Positions 12,467-21,779 of a stretch of 64,000 bases of DNA are shown here, piece after piece. The notes under the pieces are model-generated. The model had not been told where the DNA came from, did not search any database, and worked only from the letters and a program-made list of their open reading frames with translations. The DNA is from an uncultured Agrobacterium sp. (GTDB taxonomy: Bacteria > Pseudomonadota > Alphaproteobacteria > Rhizobiales > Rhizobiaceae). The translations under genes were made by a program, and so were the position numbers. Each line of letters begins with the position of its first letter. The first letter of the stretch is position 1. The stretch spans positions 62,001 to 126,000 of the forward strand of contig CAJYTK010000020.1 of the NCBI GenBank assembly GCA_913777615.1, written 5' to 3'.

Positions 12467-13504
12467 ATGCCGGAAGCAATCGTGAGAGAGGCATTCCAAA
12501 CGCAGGCTGCGGCTTGCGATACACTCGGCTCTCCCTTCACCGCAAGGCTCTGCCGGCTGCTCGCCGACCGGCTCCAAACGACACAAGGCGCTGTGGCCCG
12601 AACCATTCTTCACTGGCCCGGGCCACCCGGCCCCAGCGACGATTCCGTGCCGCTGCGCATTGCGGGCGCACTGCATGCGCTGGTTCTTTCTGAAAGGATC
12701 GACCCGCTCACCGAACTCGAAGATGTTCTCCTCTGGCCGGCAGTGCAACAAGCATTCCGGCAACACGAAGCCTTCATCCTCGACCGTCTGACATCGCCAC
12801 CCCAGACCAACGAGGTCCGCCGCTCCGCAGCCCTGCTGCCCGGCCTCTTCATCGTCGCCAAGCAAACCGGCAAACCGCTGATCCTTTCCGAAGTCGGCGC
12901 CAGTGCCGGTCTCAACCTCCAGCTGGACCGTTATCGCTACCGGCTTGGCCAAACCGAGTGGGGACCGCAGAGCCCCGTCCTCCTTTCTCCCGAATGGCGC
13001 GGCGAAGCGCCCGAAATCCCCGGCACCTTCACAGTTCTTGATCGGGCAGGCTGCGACCTTAACCCCTTGAACCCCTCCTCTGCCGAGGATCGCCTGCGCC
13101 AGCTCTCCTATATCTGGGCCGATCAGACAGACCGCCTGGAGCGAACGCGAGACGCCCTCAGCATCGCGGCAGACAATCATTTGCAGGTGGAAAAGGCAGA
13201 CGCGATCGACTGGCTGGCAAAGCGGCTGAAAGACCCGAAACCACATGCCGCCCATGTCATCTTCCACTCCGTCGCCTGGCAATACTTCCCTGACGCCCTC
13301 AAACAGAAGGGCGAAGCCTTGATCGCTGAAGCCGGCACTCGCGCCACAGCAGACGCCCCTCTCGCCCGCCTCCAGATGGAAGGCGACGGCCAACCACAAG
13401 GGGCAGCGCTGACCCTGCAAATCTGGCCGACCGGCGAAAAGCAGGAGATTGGTCGAGCGGATTTTCACGGGCGCTGGGTGGAATGGCGCGGGTGGGTGCC
13501 GTGA
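12467..13504 (+). CDS. DUF2332 domain-containing protein
   Basis: 345 residues, matching DUF2332 proteins of alphaproteobacteria: FQTQAAACDTLGSPFTARLCRLLADRL at the N-terminus, the LSEVGASAGLNLQLDRYRY block near 140-160, and VIFHSVAWQYFP near 260. The GASAGLN loop resembles a nucleotide- or SAM-binding glycine loop, but the family has no established function. RBS CGGAGG at 12456-12462 supports ATG 12467. It is 24 bases from the MaoC gene, so the two may be co-transcribed. Confidence 0.85.
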   Translation: MPEAIVREAFQTQAAACDTLGSPFTARLCRLLADRLQTTQGAVARTILHWPGPPGPSDDSVPLRIAGALHALVLSERIDPLTELEDVLLWPAVQQAFRQHEAFILDRLTSPPQTNEVRRSAALLPGLFIVAKQTGKPLILSEVGASAGLNLQLDRYRYRLGQTEWGPQSPVLLSPEWRGEAPEIPGTFTVLDRAGCDLNPLNPSSAEDRLRQLSYIWADQTDRLERTRDALSIAADNHLQVEKADAIDWLAKRLKDPKPHAAHVIFHSVAWQYFPDALKQKGEALIAEAGTRATADAPLARLQMEGDGQPQGAALTLQIWPTGEKQEIGRADFHGRWVEWRGWVP

Positions 13505-13804
13505 GTGATGCCGACTGATCGTTGCCGCAAAATCGCTCACACGAGAGCTCCATGGTGCAGGGAGCAGGCCAGGCATGCCGGAGATCGACCGTATGGCGGA
13601 TGCCGGATAGCCCGAAGAGCCAACCCGGACAGAGCAGGCGCAGGCTCAGCCCCTCACCCACAAGCTGTACCTCTGTATCGGACACTATAAGCCATTCCCG
13701 CGATGTCAGTTCCGGCTTAAGCGCTTGACCCCATTTGCTCTTGTCGCGCGGGAACCTTCCCGTTTTGCTCGCGTTAAAAGACATATTGTTCGGGGGAACT
13801 CTAC
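13505..13804. other. 300-base intergenic region before the APC permease
   Basis: No gene is convincing here. An open minus-strand frame from about 13784 runs through the interval into the DUF2332 gene, but it has no ribosome site and no recognisable sequence. The last 20 bases carry a CGGGGGA element 7-13 bases before the permease ATG. Confidence 0.5.
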
Positions 13805-15175
13805 ATGGCGAATAACATCACACAACCGGATGATGCAGGCGAGCACAAGACGGAGCTCAAGCGCGTCATGGGGCCGGGGCTGCTGCTTCTCTTCATCGTC
13901 GGCGACATTCTCGGAACCGGCATCTATGCGCTGACGGGACAGGTCGCAGCCGAAGTGGGCGGCGTCGTCTGGCTACCCTTCCTCATCGCCTTTGCGGTGG
14001 CGCTTCTCACGGCCTGCAGCTATCTGGAGCTGGTGACGAAGTATCCGCGCGCCGCGGGTGCAGCGCTTTATACGCACAAAGCCTTCGGCGTTCACTTCAT
14101 CACCTTTCTCGTCGCCTTCACGGTCATGTCGTCCGGCGTCACCTCTGCCTCGACTGCGTCCCGCGCCTTTGCCGCAAACTTCGCCACCGTCACCGGCTTC
14201 GATTTCGGCGGCTTCGGCGTGACAGGCATTGCCATCGCCTTCATCGTCGCCGTCGCGCTTATCAACTTTCGCGGCGTGGGCGAAAGCGTGAAGATGAATG
14301 TGGTGCTGACCGTCGTGGAACTGACCGGCCTGCTCATGATCATCTGTATCGGCTTCTGGGCCATCGGCAACGGTCAGGGTGATGTCTCGCGCGCCTGGAC
14401 GTTTGAGCCCGCCGGAGAACACGGCGTCATCTGGTCGGTGGTGGCCGCTACCACGCTTGCCTTCTTCGCCATGGTCGGCTTCGAGGACTCGGTCAACATG
14501 GCGGAAGAATGCAAGCAACCCGCCCGCATCTTCCCGAAGGTCTTGCTTGGCGGCCTCGTCATTACCGGCATCATCTATATTCTGGTCGCCATTTCCGCCA
14601 TCACGCTGGTTCCTGCTGCCGAACTCGGCGAGGGCGAAACGCCGCTGTTGAAGGTGGTGCAAGCAGGCGCACCGAACTTCCCGATCGGCATCTTTGCTGT
14701 GATCACCATGTTCGCCGTCGCCAATTCCGCACTGATCAACATGATGATGGCAAGCCGCCTGATCTACGGCATGAGTCGCGAAGGCGTACTGCCGCCAGCC
14801 CTCGGCAAGGTCCATTCCGGTCGCCGCACCCCTTACGTGGCCATCATCTTCACTTCACTGATTGCCGTTGGCCTCATCGCGTTTGCAGGCGGCGTGCCAG
14901 CCCTTGGCGGCACAACGGCACTCCTGCTGCTGGGCGTCTTCACCATCGTCAATGTTGCGGTGCTGGTGCTGCGCAAGGACAAGGTGGCGCACAAACACTT
15001 CCGCACACCGACCATCCTGCCGGTGCTCGGCGCCATCAGCTGCTTCTTCCTCGTCGGCCCATGGACGGGTCGCGATCCGGTGCAATATTCGATTGCCGCC
15101 GTGCTGCTCCTGATCGGTGTCGTGCTCTGGGCAGCGACCGTCGGCTTCATGCGGGTGCAGGCGAAATCCGCCTGA
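13805..15175 (+). CDS. APC family amino acid permease
   Basis: 456 residues, about 12 hydrophobic segments. The N-terminal LKRVMGPGLLLLFIVGDILGTGIYALTG is the classic APC helix 1, with its unwound GTGIY substrate-binding stretch. It resembles the CAT/YhdG-like amino-acid transporters; the substrate cannot be told from sequence. It lies upstream of a LysE-family exporter, which may be coincidence. Confidence 0.88.
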   Translation: MANNITQPDDAGEHKTELKRVMGPGLLLLFIVGDILGTGIYALTGQVAAEVGGVVWLPFLIAFAVALLTACSYLELVTKYPRAAGAALYTHKAFGVHFITFLVAFTVMSSGVTSASTASRAFAANFATVTGFDFGGFGVTGIAIAFIVAVALINFRGVGESVKMNVVLTVVELTGLLMIICIGFWAIGNGQGDVSRAWTFEPAGEHGVIWSVVAATTLAFFAMVGFEDSVNMAEECKQPARIFPKVLLGGLVITGIIYILVAISAITLVPAAELGEGETPLLKVVQAGAPNFPIGIFAVITMFAVANSALINMMMASRLIYGMSREGVLPPALGKVHSGRRTPYVAIIFTSLIAVGLIAFAGGVPALGGTTALLLLGVFTIVNVAVLVLRKDKVAHKHFRTPTILPVLGAISCFFLVGPWTGRDPVQYSIAAVLLLIGVVLWAATVGFMRVQAKSA

Positions 15176-15251
15176 CCTCGCAACGGCACTTGCTATCTGC
15201 GCCGCCCATGATAGATCGGAATTCCGGCCTCATTTTCAAAAGGAAAATACC

Positions 15252-15884
15252 ATGCCGGAATTCCCGACCCTCATGCTCTTTTCCGCCGCAGCCCTGGTGC
15301 TGACGGCAACACCCGGTCCCGATATGCTGCTGATCGCTTCTCGCAGCGTCAGCCAGGGCCGGTCCGCAGGCTTTTTGACCTATGCCGGAATAGCTGCGGG
15401 GACCTATTGCCACGCGATTGCTGCGGCCCTGGGCCTCTCTCAATTGTTTCTGACGGTACCGGTCGCCTACGAAATCGTCCGCTGGGCAGGCTGCGCCTAT
15501 CTGCTTTATCTGGCGGTTAAAACCTTGCGCTCACAAGGCGCTGCCTTTGCGCCGTCTGCCGGGCTGAAGCGGCTTTCTCCCAGACGCATCTTCCTGGAAG
15601 GGCTCGCCACCAACATCCTCAACCCGAAAATGGCGCTCTTTGTGCTCGCGCTCTTCCCGCAGTTCATCAGTCCGGATGGCAGTGCGCTCATTCTCCAGAT
15701 GCTGATCCTCGCCACGATCCTGAACGGCGTCGGTTTTGTGGTAAATGGTGCTGTGATCCTGCTTGGCAGCAATATCCGCCAGCGTCTCTCCGGCATCCGC
15801 CGCTTTCCCAAGCTGCCGCAATATTTGCTCGCGACAGTTTTTGCGGGGCTCGCCTGCCGTCTGGCGCTTGGAACGAGGCAATAG
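15252..15884 (+). CDS. LysE/RhtB family amino acid exporter
   Basis: 210-residue inner-membrane protein with about six helices. It starts MPEFPTLMLFSAAALVLTATPGPDMLLIASRS, with the family TPGPDMLLI motif, and has NPKMALFVLALFPQF near residue 125. Start ATG 15252 follows AAAAGGAAA (15238-15246); the frame is open further upstream but without family similarity. Likely function: efflux of an amino acid or homoserine-lactone-like compound. Confidence 0.88.
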   Translation: MPEFPTLMLFSAAALVLTATPGPDMLLIASRSVSQGRSAGFLTYAGIAAGTYCHAIAAALGLSQLFLTVPVAYEIVRWAGCAYLLYLAVKTLRSQGAAFAPSAGLKRLSPRRIFLEGLATNILNPKMALFVLALFPQFISPDGSALILQMLILATILNGVGFVVNGAVILLGSNIRQRLSGIRRFPKLPQYLLATVFAGLACRLALGTRQ

Positions 15885-15937
15885 GAGAAGCAACACCGAA
15901 GGGCTGCCTGGATGGGACATCCAAACCCAATCTCGTC

Positions 15938-15960
15938 ATCCTCGGGTTTAACCCGAGGAT
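15938..15960. repeat. REP-like palindrome, CTCGGGT family, copy 1
   Basis: ATCCTCGGGT, loop TTA, ACCCGAGGAT: a perfect 10-bp stem between the convergent lysE-like gene and soxG. Related palindromes occur at 23213-23231, 46779-46799 and 56868-56890. Confidence 0.75.
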
Positions 15961-15994
15961 CCATGTCTAGGTGACGTGATAGGCGGCGCGAAAG

Positions 15995-16543
15995 TCAAGC
16001 GTCCCGCGAGCCCTCGTCCAGCAAACCGAACACATATTCGGCAAAGGAACGCCAGCACTCCACGCGGAACGTGTCATCGGTCACGCGCAGCAGAATGACT
16101 TCCGCCTTGCCGAACACCGTGCGGGTGCAGGCACCCACAGGAAAAGCGGCGAGCGACAGGTCCTGCGGGCAGCCAGCATTGATCGTCGTTTCCGCGCCGG
16201 GGCCGGAAACGATGATTGCGAGGTTGCGATGCGAGACGTCGGTGGCGGAGAAGAGGCCCGTGGTGCCGGAAAGGGCTGCCATCAGGTCTGCTTCGCCCTG
16301 GTCGATGACCAGCCACTCATCCGGGCCGATCCACAAGGCCGAGCGCAGTCCCGAAGTCGCAGACGTTTTCGGGCGTGTCGGCAGGGCAAGTTCGAGCGCC
16401 TGAGATACCGCTTCGATCGCCTCTGGCCGCGCGCGCAGCACCAGCCGGTAGGCCGGTGCCGCAGGCTTGATGGAGGTGCCGGCGGAACCGCCATGGACGC
16501 CATCGAGAACGAATGTACGCTTTGCTGTCGCCAAATCAGCCAT
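15995..16543 (-). CDS. soxG: sarcosine oxidase subunit gamma
   Basis: Small subunit of heterotetrameric sarcosine oxidase, which oxidatively demethylates sarcosine and passes the C1 unit to tetrahydrofolate. 182 residues starting MADLATAKRTFVLDG; the WIGPDEWLVI block near 80 is typical of SoxG and its aminomethyltransferase-like fold. Start at 16543: the gene overlaps the soxA stop by 8 bases. Last gene of soxB-x-soxD-soxA-soxG. Confidence 0.92.
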   Translation of the reverse strand: MADLATAKRTFVLDGVHGGSAGTSIKPAAPAYRLVLRARPEAIEAVSQALELALPTRPKTSATSGLRSALWIGPDEWLVIDQGEADLMAALSGTTGLFSATDVSHRNLAIIVSGPGAETTINAGCPQDLSLAAFPVGACTRTVFGKAEVILLRVTDDTFRVECWRSFAEYVFGLLDEGSRDA

Positions 16544-19496
16544 TGATCCGGCCTCCTTCCTTGTCGAAGAACACCATGTCCGCCACCTCGACTGCAATCG
16601 TCCTGTCGGCAAGCGGAATGTAAAGGGTCTCACCCATCCGCGCCCGGCCATCGGCCACCAGACCGAAAGCGATGGCGCGACCGAGATTTTCCGACCAGTA
16701 TGACGATGTGACGTGACCAAGCATCGTCATCGGCTTCGGCGCATTCGGATCGACGACGATCTGGCCGCCCTCTTCCGGCACCTCATGCGCGTTCTTCGGC
16801 AACAGACCGACGAGCTGCTTGCGACCGCTGCGGGTCAGATCCGGACGCTGCAGACCGCGAATGCCGACGAAGTCCGTCTTCTTCTTGGAGACGGCCCAGC
16901 CAAGGCCCGCATCGTCGGGCGTCACCGTGCCATCGGTATCCTGGCCGACGATGATGTAGCCCTTTTCGGCGCGCAGCACGTGCATTGTCTCGGTGCCATA
17001 AAGGCAGCCGCCGACGGCTTTCGCCCGCTCGGCAATGGCCTGCCACACGGCCGGGCCGAAATCGGCAGGTACGTTGACTTCGAAGCCGAGTTCGCCGGTA
17101 AACGACACGCGGAAGAGACGCGTCGGCGCACCGCAGATCTTGCCTTCCGCCACCGCCATATGCGGGAAGGCTTCGGGCGACAGATCGATACCCTCGACCA
17201 GCGGCGCAATCACCTCGCGGGCCTTCGGTCCCTGCACCGCGATCACCGCCCATTGTTCGGTGGCCGATGTCAGCCAGACGTTGAGATGCGGGAATTCCGT
17301 CTGCAGATAGTCTTCCATGTGGTGCAGCACGCGGGGCGCACCGCCCGTCGTCGTCGTCACGTGGAAGCGATCTTCCGCCATGCGACCGACAACGCCGTCA
17401 TCATAGACGAAGCCATCTTCGCGGGTCATGATGCCATAGCGGCAGCGACCGGGTTTGAGCGTATCCCAGGCATTGGTGTAGAGCAGGTTGAGGAACTTCG
17501 CCGCATCCGGGCCGACAACCTCGATCTTGCCGAGCGTGGAGGCATCGAAGACGCCAACGCTTTCGCGCACCGTCTTGCACTCGCGGTTGACCGCCTCATG
17601 CATGTCTTCGCCCGCACGCGGATAGTACCAGGCGCGCTTCCAGTTGCCGACATCCTCGAAGGCCGCACCTTCTGCTTCTTCCAGGGCATGCATCGGCGTC
17701 TTGCGGGCCGGGTCGAACAGCTTGCCACGCGAATGGCCGACCAGCGTACCGAAGGTCACCGGCGTGTAAGGCGCGCGGAAGGTGGTGAGACCGACCTTCG
17801 GCAGATCGCGTCCAAGCGCTTCCGATGCAATGGCAAGACCGTGCATGTTGGACATCTTGCCCTGGTCGGAGGCCATGCCGTTGGTGGTGAAGCGCTTGAT
17901 ATGCTCGATGGAGTGCATGCCTTCGCGCACCGCAAGGCGGATATCCTTGGCGCAGACATCGTGCTGGAAATCGATAAAGGCTTTGACGCTGTGGTCGGCA
18001 CCCGCACCTTCGGCAGCGCCGATCATGCCGCCCGTCCAGGTGTTGGCGTTGCTGCCGGAGATGGCAACCTCGCCGCCGCCAGACGCAGCCGCTTCGGCAA
18101 GCAGCGCGGAGAGATCGTCGGTGCCGTTGCAGGCGCCGATGGAAACGCCATCCTGCACGTGCACATCCGGCAGGAAGCGCTGGTTGGCCGCATCATATTT
18201 CAGCTTGCCGCGAGACTGCGAGAAGAGATGGACCGATGGCGTCCAGCCGGCAGACACGATCAGCGCATCAACAGCGATCTTTCGCTTGCCCGAACCGCCA
18301 TTGCGGCCAACCGTCATGGAGGTGACGCGAAGACGGCCCGCCGTATCGTAGACGCTGTGACCGGCAAGCACTTCGATGCCAAGCGCACGCGCCTCATCCA
18401 GAAGCTTCTGGTCCGGGTTCGGACGGCAATCGACGATGGCTGCGATCTTCACACCGGCACGCTTCAAGTCGAAGGCCGCCTCATAGGCGCTGTCATGCGC
18501 GGTATAGACGCCGACATTGTGTCCAACGGCCACGCCATACTGGTTGAGATAGGTGCGTGCCGCAGAGGCCAGCATGATGCCGGGGCGGTCGTTATTGGCA
18601 AACACCATGTGGCGCTCGATGGCACCGGTTGCCATGATCACCTTTTTGGTGCGCACCTGCCAAAGGCGCTCGCGCGGCTCATGCAGCGCAGGGCTTGCCA
18701 GATGATCGGTCACGCGCTCGGCAAGGCCGATGAAGTTGTGGTTGTAGTAACCGAAGACGGTGGTGCGGGTCAGAACTTCCACATTCGGCATGGCCTTCAG
18801 CTCGGCCAGAACCGATTGCGCCCAGTCATACCCGTTCTTGCCGTCGATCACGGTGCCGCTTTCGAAGCGCAGCGCGCCGCCAACCGTCGGGTTCTCATCG
18901 ACCAGGATCACCTTGGCACCGGTCTTCGCGGCAGACAGTGCCGCCGTCAGACCGGCAGCACCGCCGCCCGCCACCAGCACGTCGCAATGAGCATAACGGC
19001 TGGCATATTGATCGGTGTCGCTCTGCTTCGGCGCACTGCCGAGACCCGCGGCGCGGCGGATGATCGGCTCATAGAGCTTGTGCCATGCAGCCTTCGGCCA
19101 CATGAAGGTCTTGTAGTAGAAGCCCGCCGCAAAGAAGGGCGAGAAGAAATCGTTGATCGCACCGACATCGAAGGACAGCGACGGATAGCGGTTCTGCGAC
19201 GAGACGATCGCGCCGTCGAACACCTCCTGCACCGTGGCGCGCACGTTCGGCTGGCGGCGCGATGCATCGCGCGACACGTCGATCAGCGCATTCGGCTCTT
19301 CCGGACCGGCGGAGAGAAATCCGCGCGGACGGTGATACTTGAACGAGCGGCCGATCAGGTGCACGCCATTTGCCAGAAGTGCGGAGGCGACCGTGTCGCC
19401 CTGAAGCGCGGTGTAGCTCTTGCCGTCGAAGTTGAAGCGGGCGGTGCGAGCGGGCGTCAGGCGGCCGGCACCCTTGATACGGTAAGCGCCACTCAT
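16536..19496 (-). CDS. soxA: sarcosine oxidase subunit alpha
   Basis: 986 residues, normal for SoxA. Domain order: N-terminal ferredoxin-like region (FNFDGKSYTALQGDTVASAL, about 22-42), NAD-binding Rossmann domain (VLVAGGGAAGLTAALSAAKTG, about 173-193), a second nucleotide-binding half, and a C-terminal GcvT-like folate-binding domain from about 590 (SVGVFDASTLGKIEVVGPDA). It forms the dinucleotide- and folate-binding body of the complex. Start 19496 overlaps the soxD stop by four bases. Confidence 0.96.
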   Translation of the reverse strand: MSGAYRIKGAGRLTPARTARFNFDGKSYTALQGDTVASALLANGVHLIGRSFKYHRPRGFLSAGPEEPNALIDVSRDASRRQPNVRATVQEVFDGAIVSSQNRYPSLSFDVGAINDFFSPFFAAGFYYKTFMWPKAAWHKLYEPIIRRAAGLGSAPKQSDTDQYASRYAHCDVLVAGGGAAGLTAALSAAKTGAKVILVDENPTVGGALRFESGTVIDGKNGYDWAQSVLAELKAMPNVEVLTRTTVFGYYNHNFIGLAERVTDHLASPALHEPRERLWQVRTKKVIMATGAIERHMVFANNDRPGIMLASAARTYLNQYGVAVGHNVGVYTAHDSAYEAAFDLKRAGVKIAAIVDCRPNPDQKLLDEARALGIEVLAGHSVYDTAGRLRVTSMTVGRNGGSGKRKIAVDALIVSAGWTPSVHLFSQSRGKLKYDAANQRFLPDVHVQDGVSIGACNGTDDLSALLAEAAASGGGEVAISGSNANTWTGGMIGAAEGAGADHSVKAFIDFQHDVCAKDIRLAVREGMHSIEHIKRFTTNGMASDQGKMSNMHGLAIASEALGRDLPKVGLTTFRAPYTPVTFGTLVGHSRGKLFDPARKTPMHALEEAEGAAFEDVGNWKRAWYYPRAGEDMHEAVNRECKTVRESVGVFDASTLGKIEVVGPDAAKFLNLLYTNAWDTLKPGRCRYGIMTREDGFVYDDGVVGRMAEDRFHVTTTTGGAPRVLHHMEDYLQTEFPHLNVWLTSATEQWAVIAVQGPKAREVIAPLVEGIDLSPEAFPHMAVAEGKICGAPTRLFRVSFTGELGFEVNVPADFGPAVWQAIAERAKAVGGCLYGTETMHVLRAEKGYIIVGQDTDGTVTPDDAGLGWAVSKKKTDFVGIRGLQRPDLTRSGRKQLVGLLPKNAHEVPEEGGQIVVDPNAPKPMTMLGHVTSSYWSENLGRAIAFGLVADGRARMGETLYIPLADRTIAVEVADMVFFDKEGGRING

Positions 19497-19807
19497 CGGG
19501 CTGCTCCTTCGCTGGAGGAGAGAAGCGAAGCCTCATCCGGCTTCGGCTCGCCCGCCTTGTATGTCAGGTAAAACTTGTCGGTCACGGAATGGCGCGCCGC
19601 GTTGAAGAAGCGGCCGCAGCCATGGATATGGCGCCAGCGCTCATAGACCATGCCCTTGTCGTTATCGCGCATGAAGAAGTATTCAGAAAATTCCTCATCG
19701 GAAATTCCGGCAATGTTTTCAGGGCGGGCGATGTGCGCCTCACCAGCCCAGCGGAACTCCAGTTCAGAGCGTTCTTCTTCGCAATATGGACAACGGATCA
19801 GCAGCAT
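19493..19807 (-). CDS. soxD: sarcosine oxidase subunit delta
   Basis: 104 residues. It has the zinc-binding N-terminus LIRCPYCEEERSELEF, and the family HIHGCGRFFNAARHSVTDKF segment, which supplies further metal ligands. Structural subunit of the heterotetramer. Overlaps soxA by four bases; nine bases separate it from the small secreted-protein gene upstream. Confidence 0.95.
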   Translation of the reverse strand: MLLIRCPYCEEERSELEFRWAGEAHIARPENIAGISDEEFSEYFFMRDNDKGMVYERWRHIHGCGRFFNAARHSVTDKFYLTYKAGEPKPDEASLLSSSEGAAR

Positions 19808-19816
19808 AATGTTCCC

Positions 19817-20224
19817 TCAAAGAGAGCTTTCCGGAATCACCGTTCCGGCGGGTTGGTCACACAGGCGCTTTCCCATGGTGATGTAGGGGGAGAGCCTGTT
19901 CGTTAGTTCTTCAAAATTCGCATAGGGACGAAACGCATTGCCGCGCCCCATATTGACCACCGCCATCGACATAAGATTGCTGTCGAGCGCGACGGGATAT
20001 TCATTCTCGCCGTCCGGGCCTTTCGGCACGAAATAGACGAGCCTCTGGCCAAGGCTTGGAGCGCACATCAAAAAGCCCTCCTGCGCCAAAAACGGCCAGT
20101 TCTCCTCTCCCTGCACCTTGCGAATGGTCTGCACCCGAAAATCGCCAGCCTCTGGAAGAACCGGACCGGCATCGGCCGCAGAGGCCATAGACGCAGCAGC
20201 AAGAAGAGCGGCTGGTATTTTCAA
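19817..20224 (-). CDS. small secreted protein inserted in the sox operon, DUF2511-like
   Basis: 135 residues with a signal peptide (MKIPAALLAAASMASAADAG) and two cysteines, in GFLMCAP and KRLCDQP, that could form a disulfide in the periplasm. The middle, ENWPFLAQEGFLMC, recalls the DUF2511/YebY family (a short WPF...C motif), but this is by eye and weak. Its start overlaps the soxB stop by four bases and it ends nine bases before soxD, so it is translated with the oxidase. Standard sox operons do not carry a periplasmic gene here. Function unknown. Confidence 0.7.
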   Translation of the reverse strand: MKIPAALLAAASMASAADAGPVLPEAGDFRVQTIRKVQGEENWPFLAQEGFLMCAPSLGQRLVYFVPKGPDGENEYPVALDSNLMSMAVVNMGRGNAFRPYANFEELTNRLSPYITMGKRLCDQPAGTVIPESSL

Positions 20225-21474
20225 TGGGCAACCGCCGCAGCTGCCGCTTCATCGATCAAGCGTCCGGTGCGGAAGCGGTCGAGGTTCAGCCCCGCCGCCA
20301 GCCGGTGCGGCTCGCCACGCGCAATCAGATGCGCAAAGAGATGCGCCGAACCAGGGGTCGCCTTGAAGCCGCCAGTACCCCATCCGCAATTGACGAAGAG
20401 GTTCGGAACCGGCGTGACACTCTGGATCGCCGAACGGTCCGGTGTGTTGTCGGTAATGCCGCCCCACTGGCGCATCATCTTCACACGGCGAAAGATCGGG
20501 AAGAGCTCGCAAATGGCATCCAGCGTATGGGTGATGATCTGCAAGCCGCCGGTCTGCGAGTAGGAGTTGTACTGGTCGGTACCGGCACCGATGACCAGCT
20601 CGCCCTTGTCGGACTGCGAGATATAGGCATGCACGGTGTTGGACATCACCACGCAGGGGAAGATGGGTTTCAGCGGCTCGGAGACCAGCGCCTGCAACGG
20701 GTTGGAGGCAAGCGGTACGCGCACATCGGCCATCTTCATGATGACGGAGGAATGACCGGCAGCCGATACGCCGATCTTCTTGGCGCCAATGAAGCCGCGA
20801 TTGGTTTCTACACCCGTCACCGCACCATCCGGACCACGACGGATCGCGGTCACTTCGCAGTTCTGGATGATGTGGACACCGCGATCGGATGCCGCACGGG
20901 CATAACCCCAGGCCACCGCATCGTGACGGGCCGTACCGCCGCGACGCTGCAGGGCAGCACCATTGATGGCGTAGCGGGCGTTCGCCGAAATATCGAGCGG
21001 CGGGCAATAGGCCTTGGCCTGTTCCGGCGTCAGCCATTCATTGTCGATGCCGTAGAGACGGTTGGCATTGATATGGCGCTTGAAGGACTGCTGGTCATGC
21101 ACATTGTGCGACAGCATCATCACGCCGCGCGCCGAATACATGACGTTGTAGTTCAGATCCTGGCTCAAGCCTTCCCACAATTTGAGGGAATGCTCGTACA
21201 TATCCATGCTCTCTTCATAGAGATAGTTCGAGCGGATAATGGTGGTGTTGCGGCCAGTATTGCCGCCGCCGAGCCAGCCTTTTTCCAGAACGGCGATGTT
21301 GGTGATGCCATGTTCCTTGGCCAGATAATAAGCGGCACCGAGACCATGGCCGCCGCCACCGATGATGATGACGTCATATTCCTTGCGCGGCTCGGGAGAA
21401 GCCCACTGAGCATCCCATCCCTTGTGGGCTCGCATTGCCTCGCGAGCCACGGCAAAAACAGAAAATTTGCGCAT
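20221..21474 (-). CDS. soxB: sarcosine oxidase subunit beta
   Basis: 417 residues, catalytic subunit that oxidises sarcosine. FAD site YDVIIIGGGGHGLGAAYYLA at about 33-52; the ARHDAVAWGYAR motif contains His184, the residue expected to bind FMN covalently. NCGWGTGGFKATPGS near the C-terminus also fits. I choose ATG 21474 over an in-frame TTG at 21480; GGGAG at 21486-21490 serves the ATG. First gene of the minus-strand sox operon. Confidence 0.96.
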   Translation of the reverse strand: MRKFSVFAVAREAMRAHKGWDAQWASPEPRKEYDVIIIGGGGHGLGAAYYLAKEHGITNIAVLEKGWLGGGNTGRNTTIIRSNYLYEESMDMYEHSLKLWEGLSQDLNYNVMYSARGVMMLSHNVHDQQSFKRHINANRLYGIDNEWLTPEQAKAYCPPLDISANARYAINGAALQRRGGTARHDAVAWGYARAASDRGVHIIQNCEVTAIRRGPDGAVTGVETNRGFIGAKKIGVSAAGHSSVIMKMADVRVPLASNPLQALVSEPLKPIFPCVVMSNTVHAYISQSDKGELVIGAGTDQYNSYSQTGGLQIITHTLDAICELFPIFRRVKMMRQWGGITDNTPDRSAIQSVTPVPNLFVNCGWGTGGFKATPGSAHLFAHLIARGEPHRLAAGLNLDRFRTGRLIDEAAAAAVAH

Positions 21475-21779
21475 TCGCAAGCAACTCCCTGAAGACAGGC
21501 TGGATTATTCCGGCTGAGGCCCGAACATGACAAATCAAAGAACATGACAGTGTTCCTTTTGCGACGTGCGACATGAATGTTTTGACATGGGTCATAACTT
21601 TCGCGACACCCCTTGTATTTTCGTTTGGAGATACAGTTAACGGCTGGACTTCAGGGAAACGATCTGATATTGCACCTCACCAATCGCGCGGCCAGCCGGC
21701 CACACGAACGATTTTTTGTTTGCCTGCGAATGCCTTTATTCGCATGGCAAGATAACCAAGCTAAAGGAACGGGATTCAC
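21475..21779. promoter_or_regulatory. Divergent promoter region between soxB and rpsU
   Basis: 305 bases with no gene; the leftward soxB promoter and the rightward rpsU promoter must lie here. The soxB-proximal half has an AT-rich stretch around 21540-21620 (GACATGAATG and TTTGACATGGGTC), but no operator could be assigned. The rpsU-proximal part has the leader hairpin listed separately. Confidence 0.5.
21720..21750 (+). promoter_or_regulatory. Leader hairpin just upstream of rpsU
   Basis: TTGCC (21720-21724) plus TGCGAAT (21725-21731), loop GCCTTT, ATTCGCA (21738-21744), a bulged T and GGCAA (21746-21750): 12 paired bases and one bulge. It ends 12 bases before the AAAGGAAC ribosome site. It could be an autoregulatory target for S21 or a structural 5' UTR; no U-tract follows, so it is not a terminator. 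Confidence 0.5.

Noticed and set aside
13299-13784. Minus-strand frame overlapping the DUF2332 gene end
   Set aside because: No ribosome site, no family similarity, and half of it is antisense to a supported gene.
16713-19571. A 952-codon plus-strand frame opposite soxA
   Set aside because: Mirror of the sox coding region with no recognisable domains and no ribosome site.
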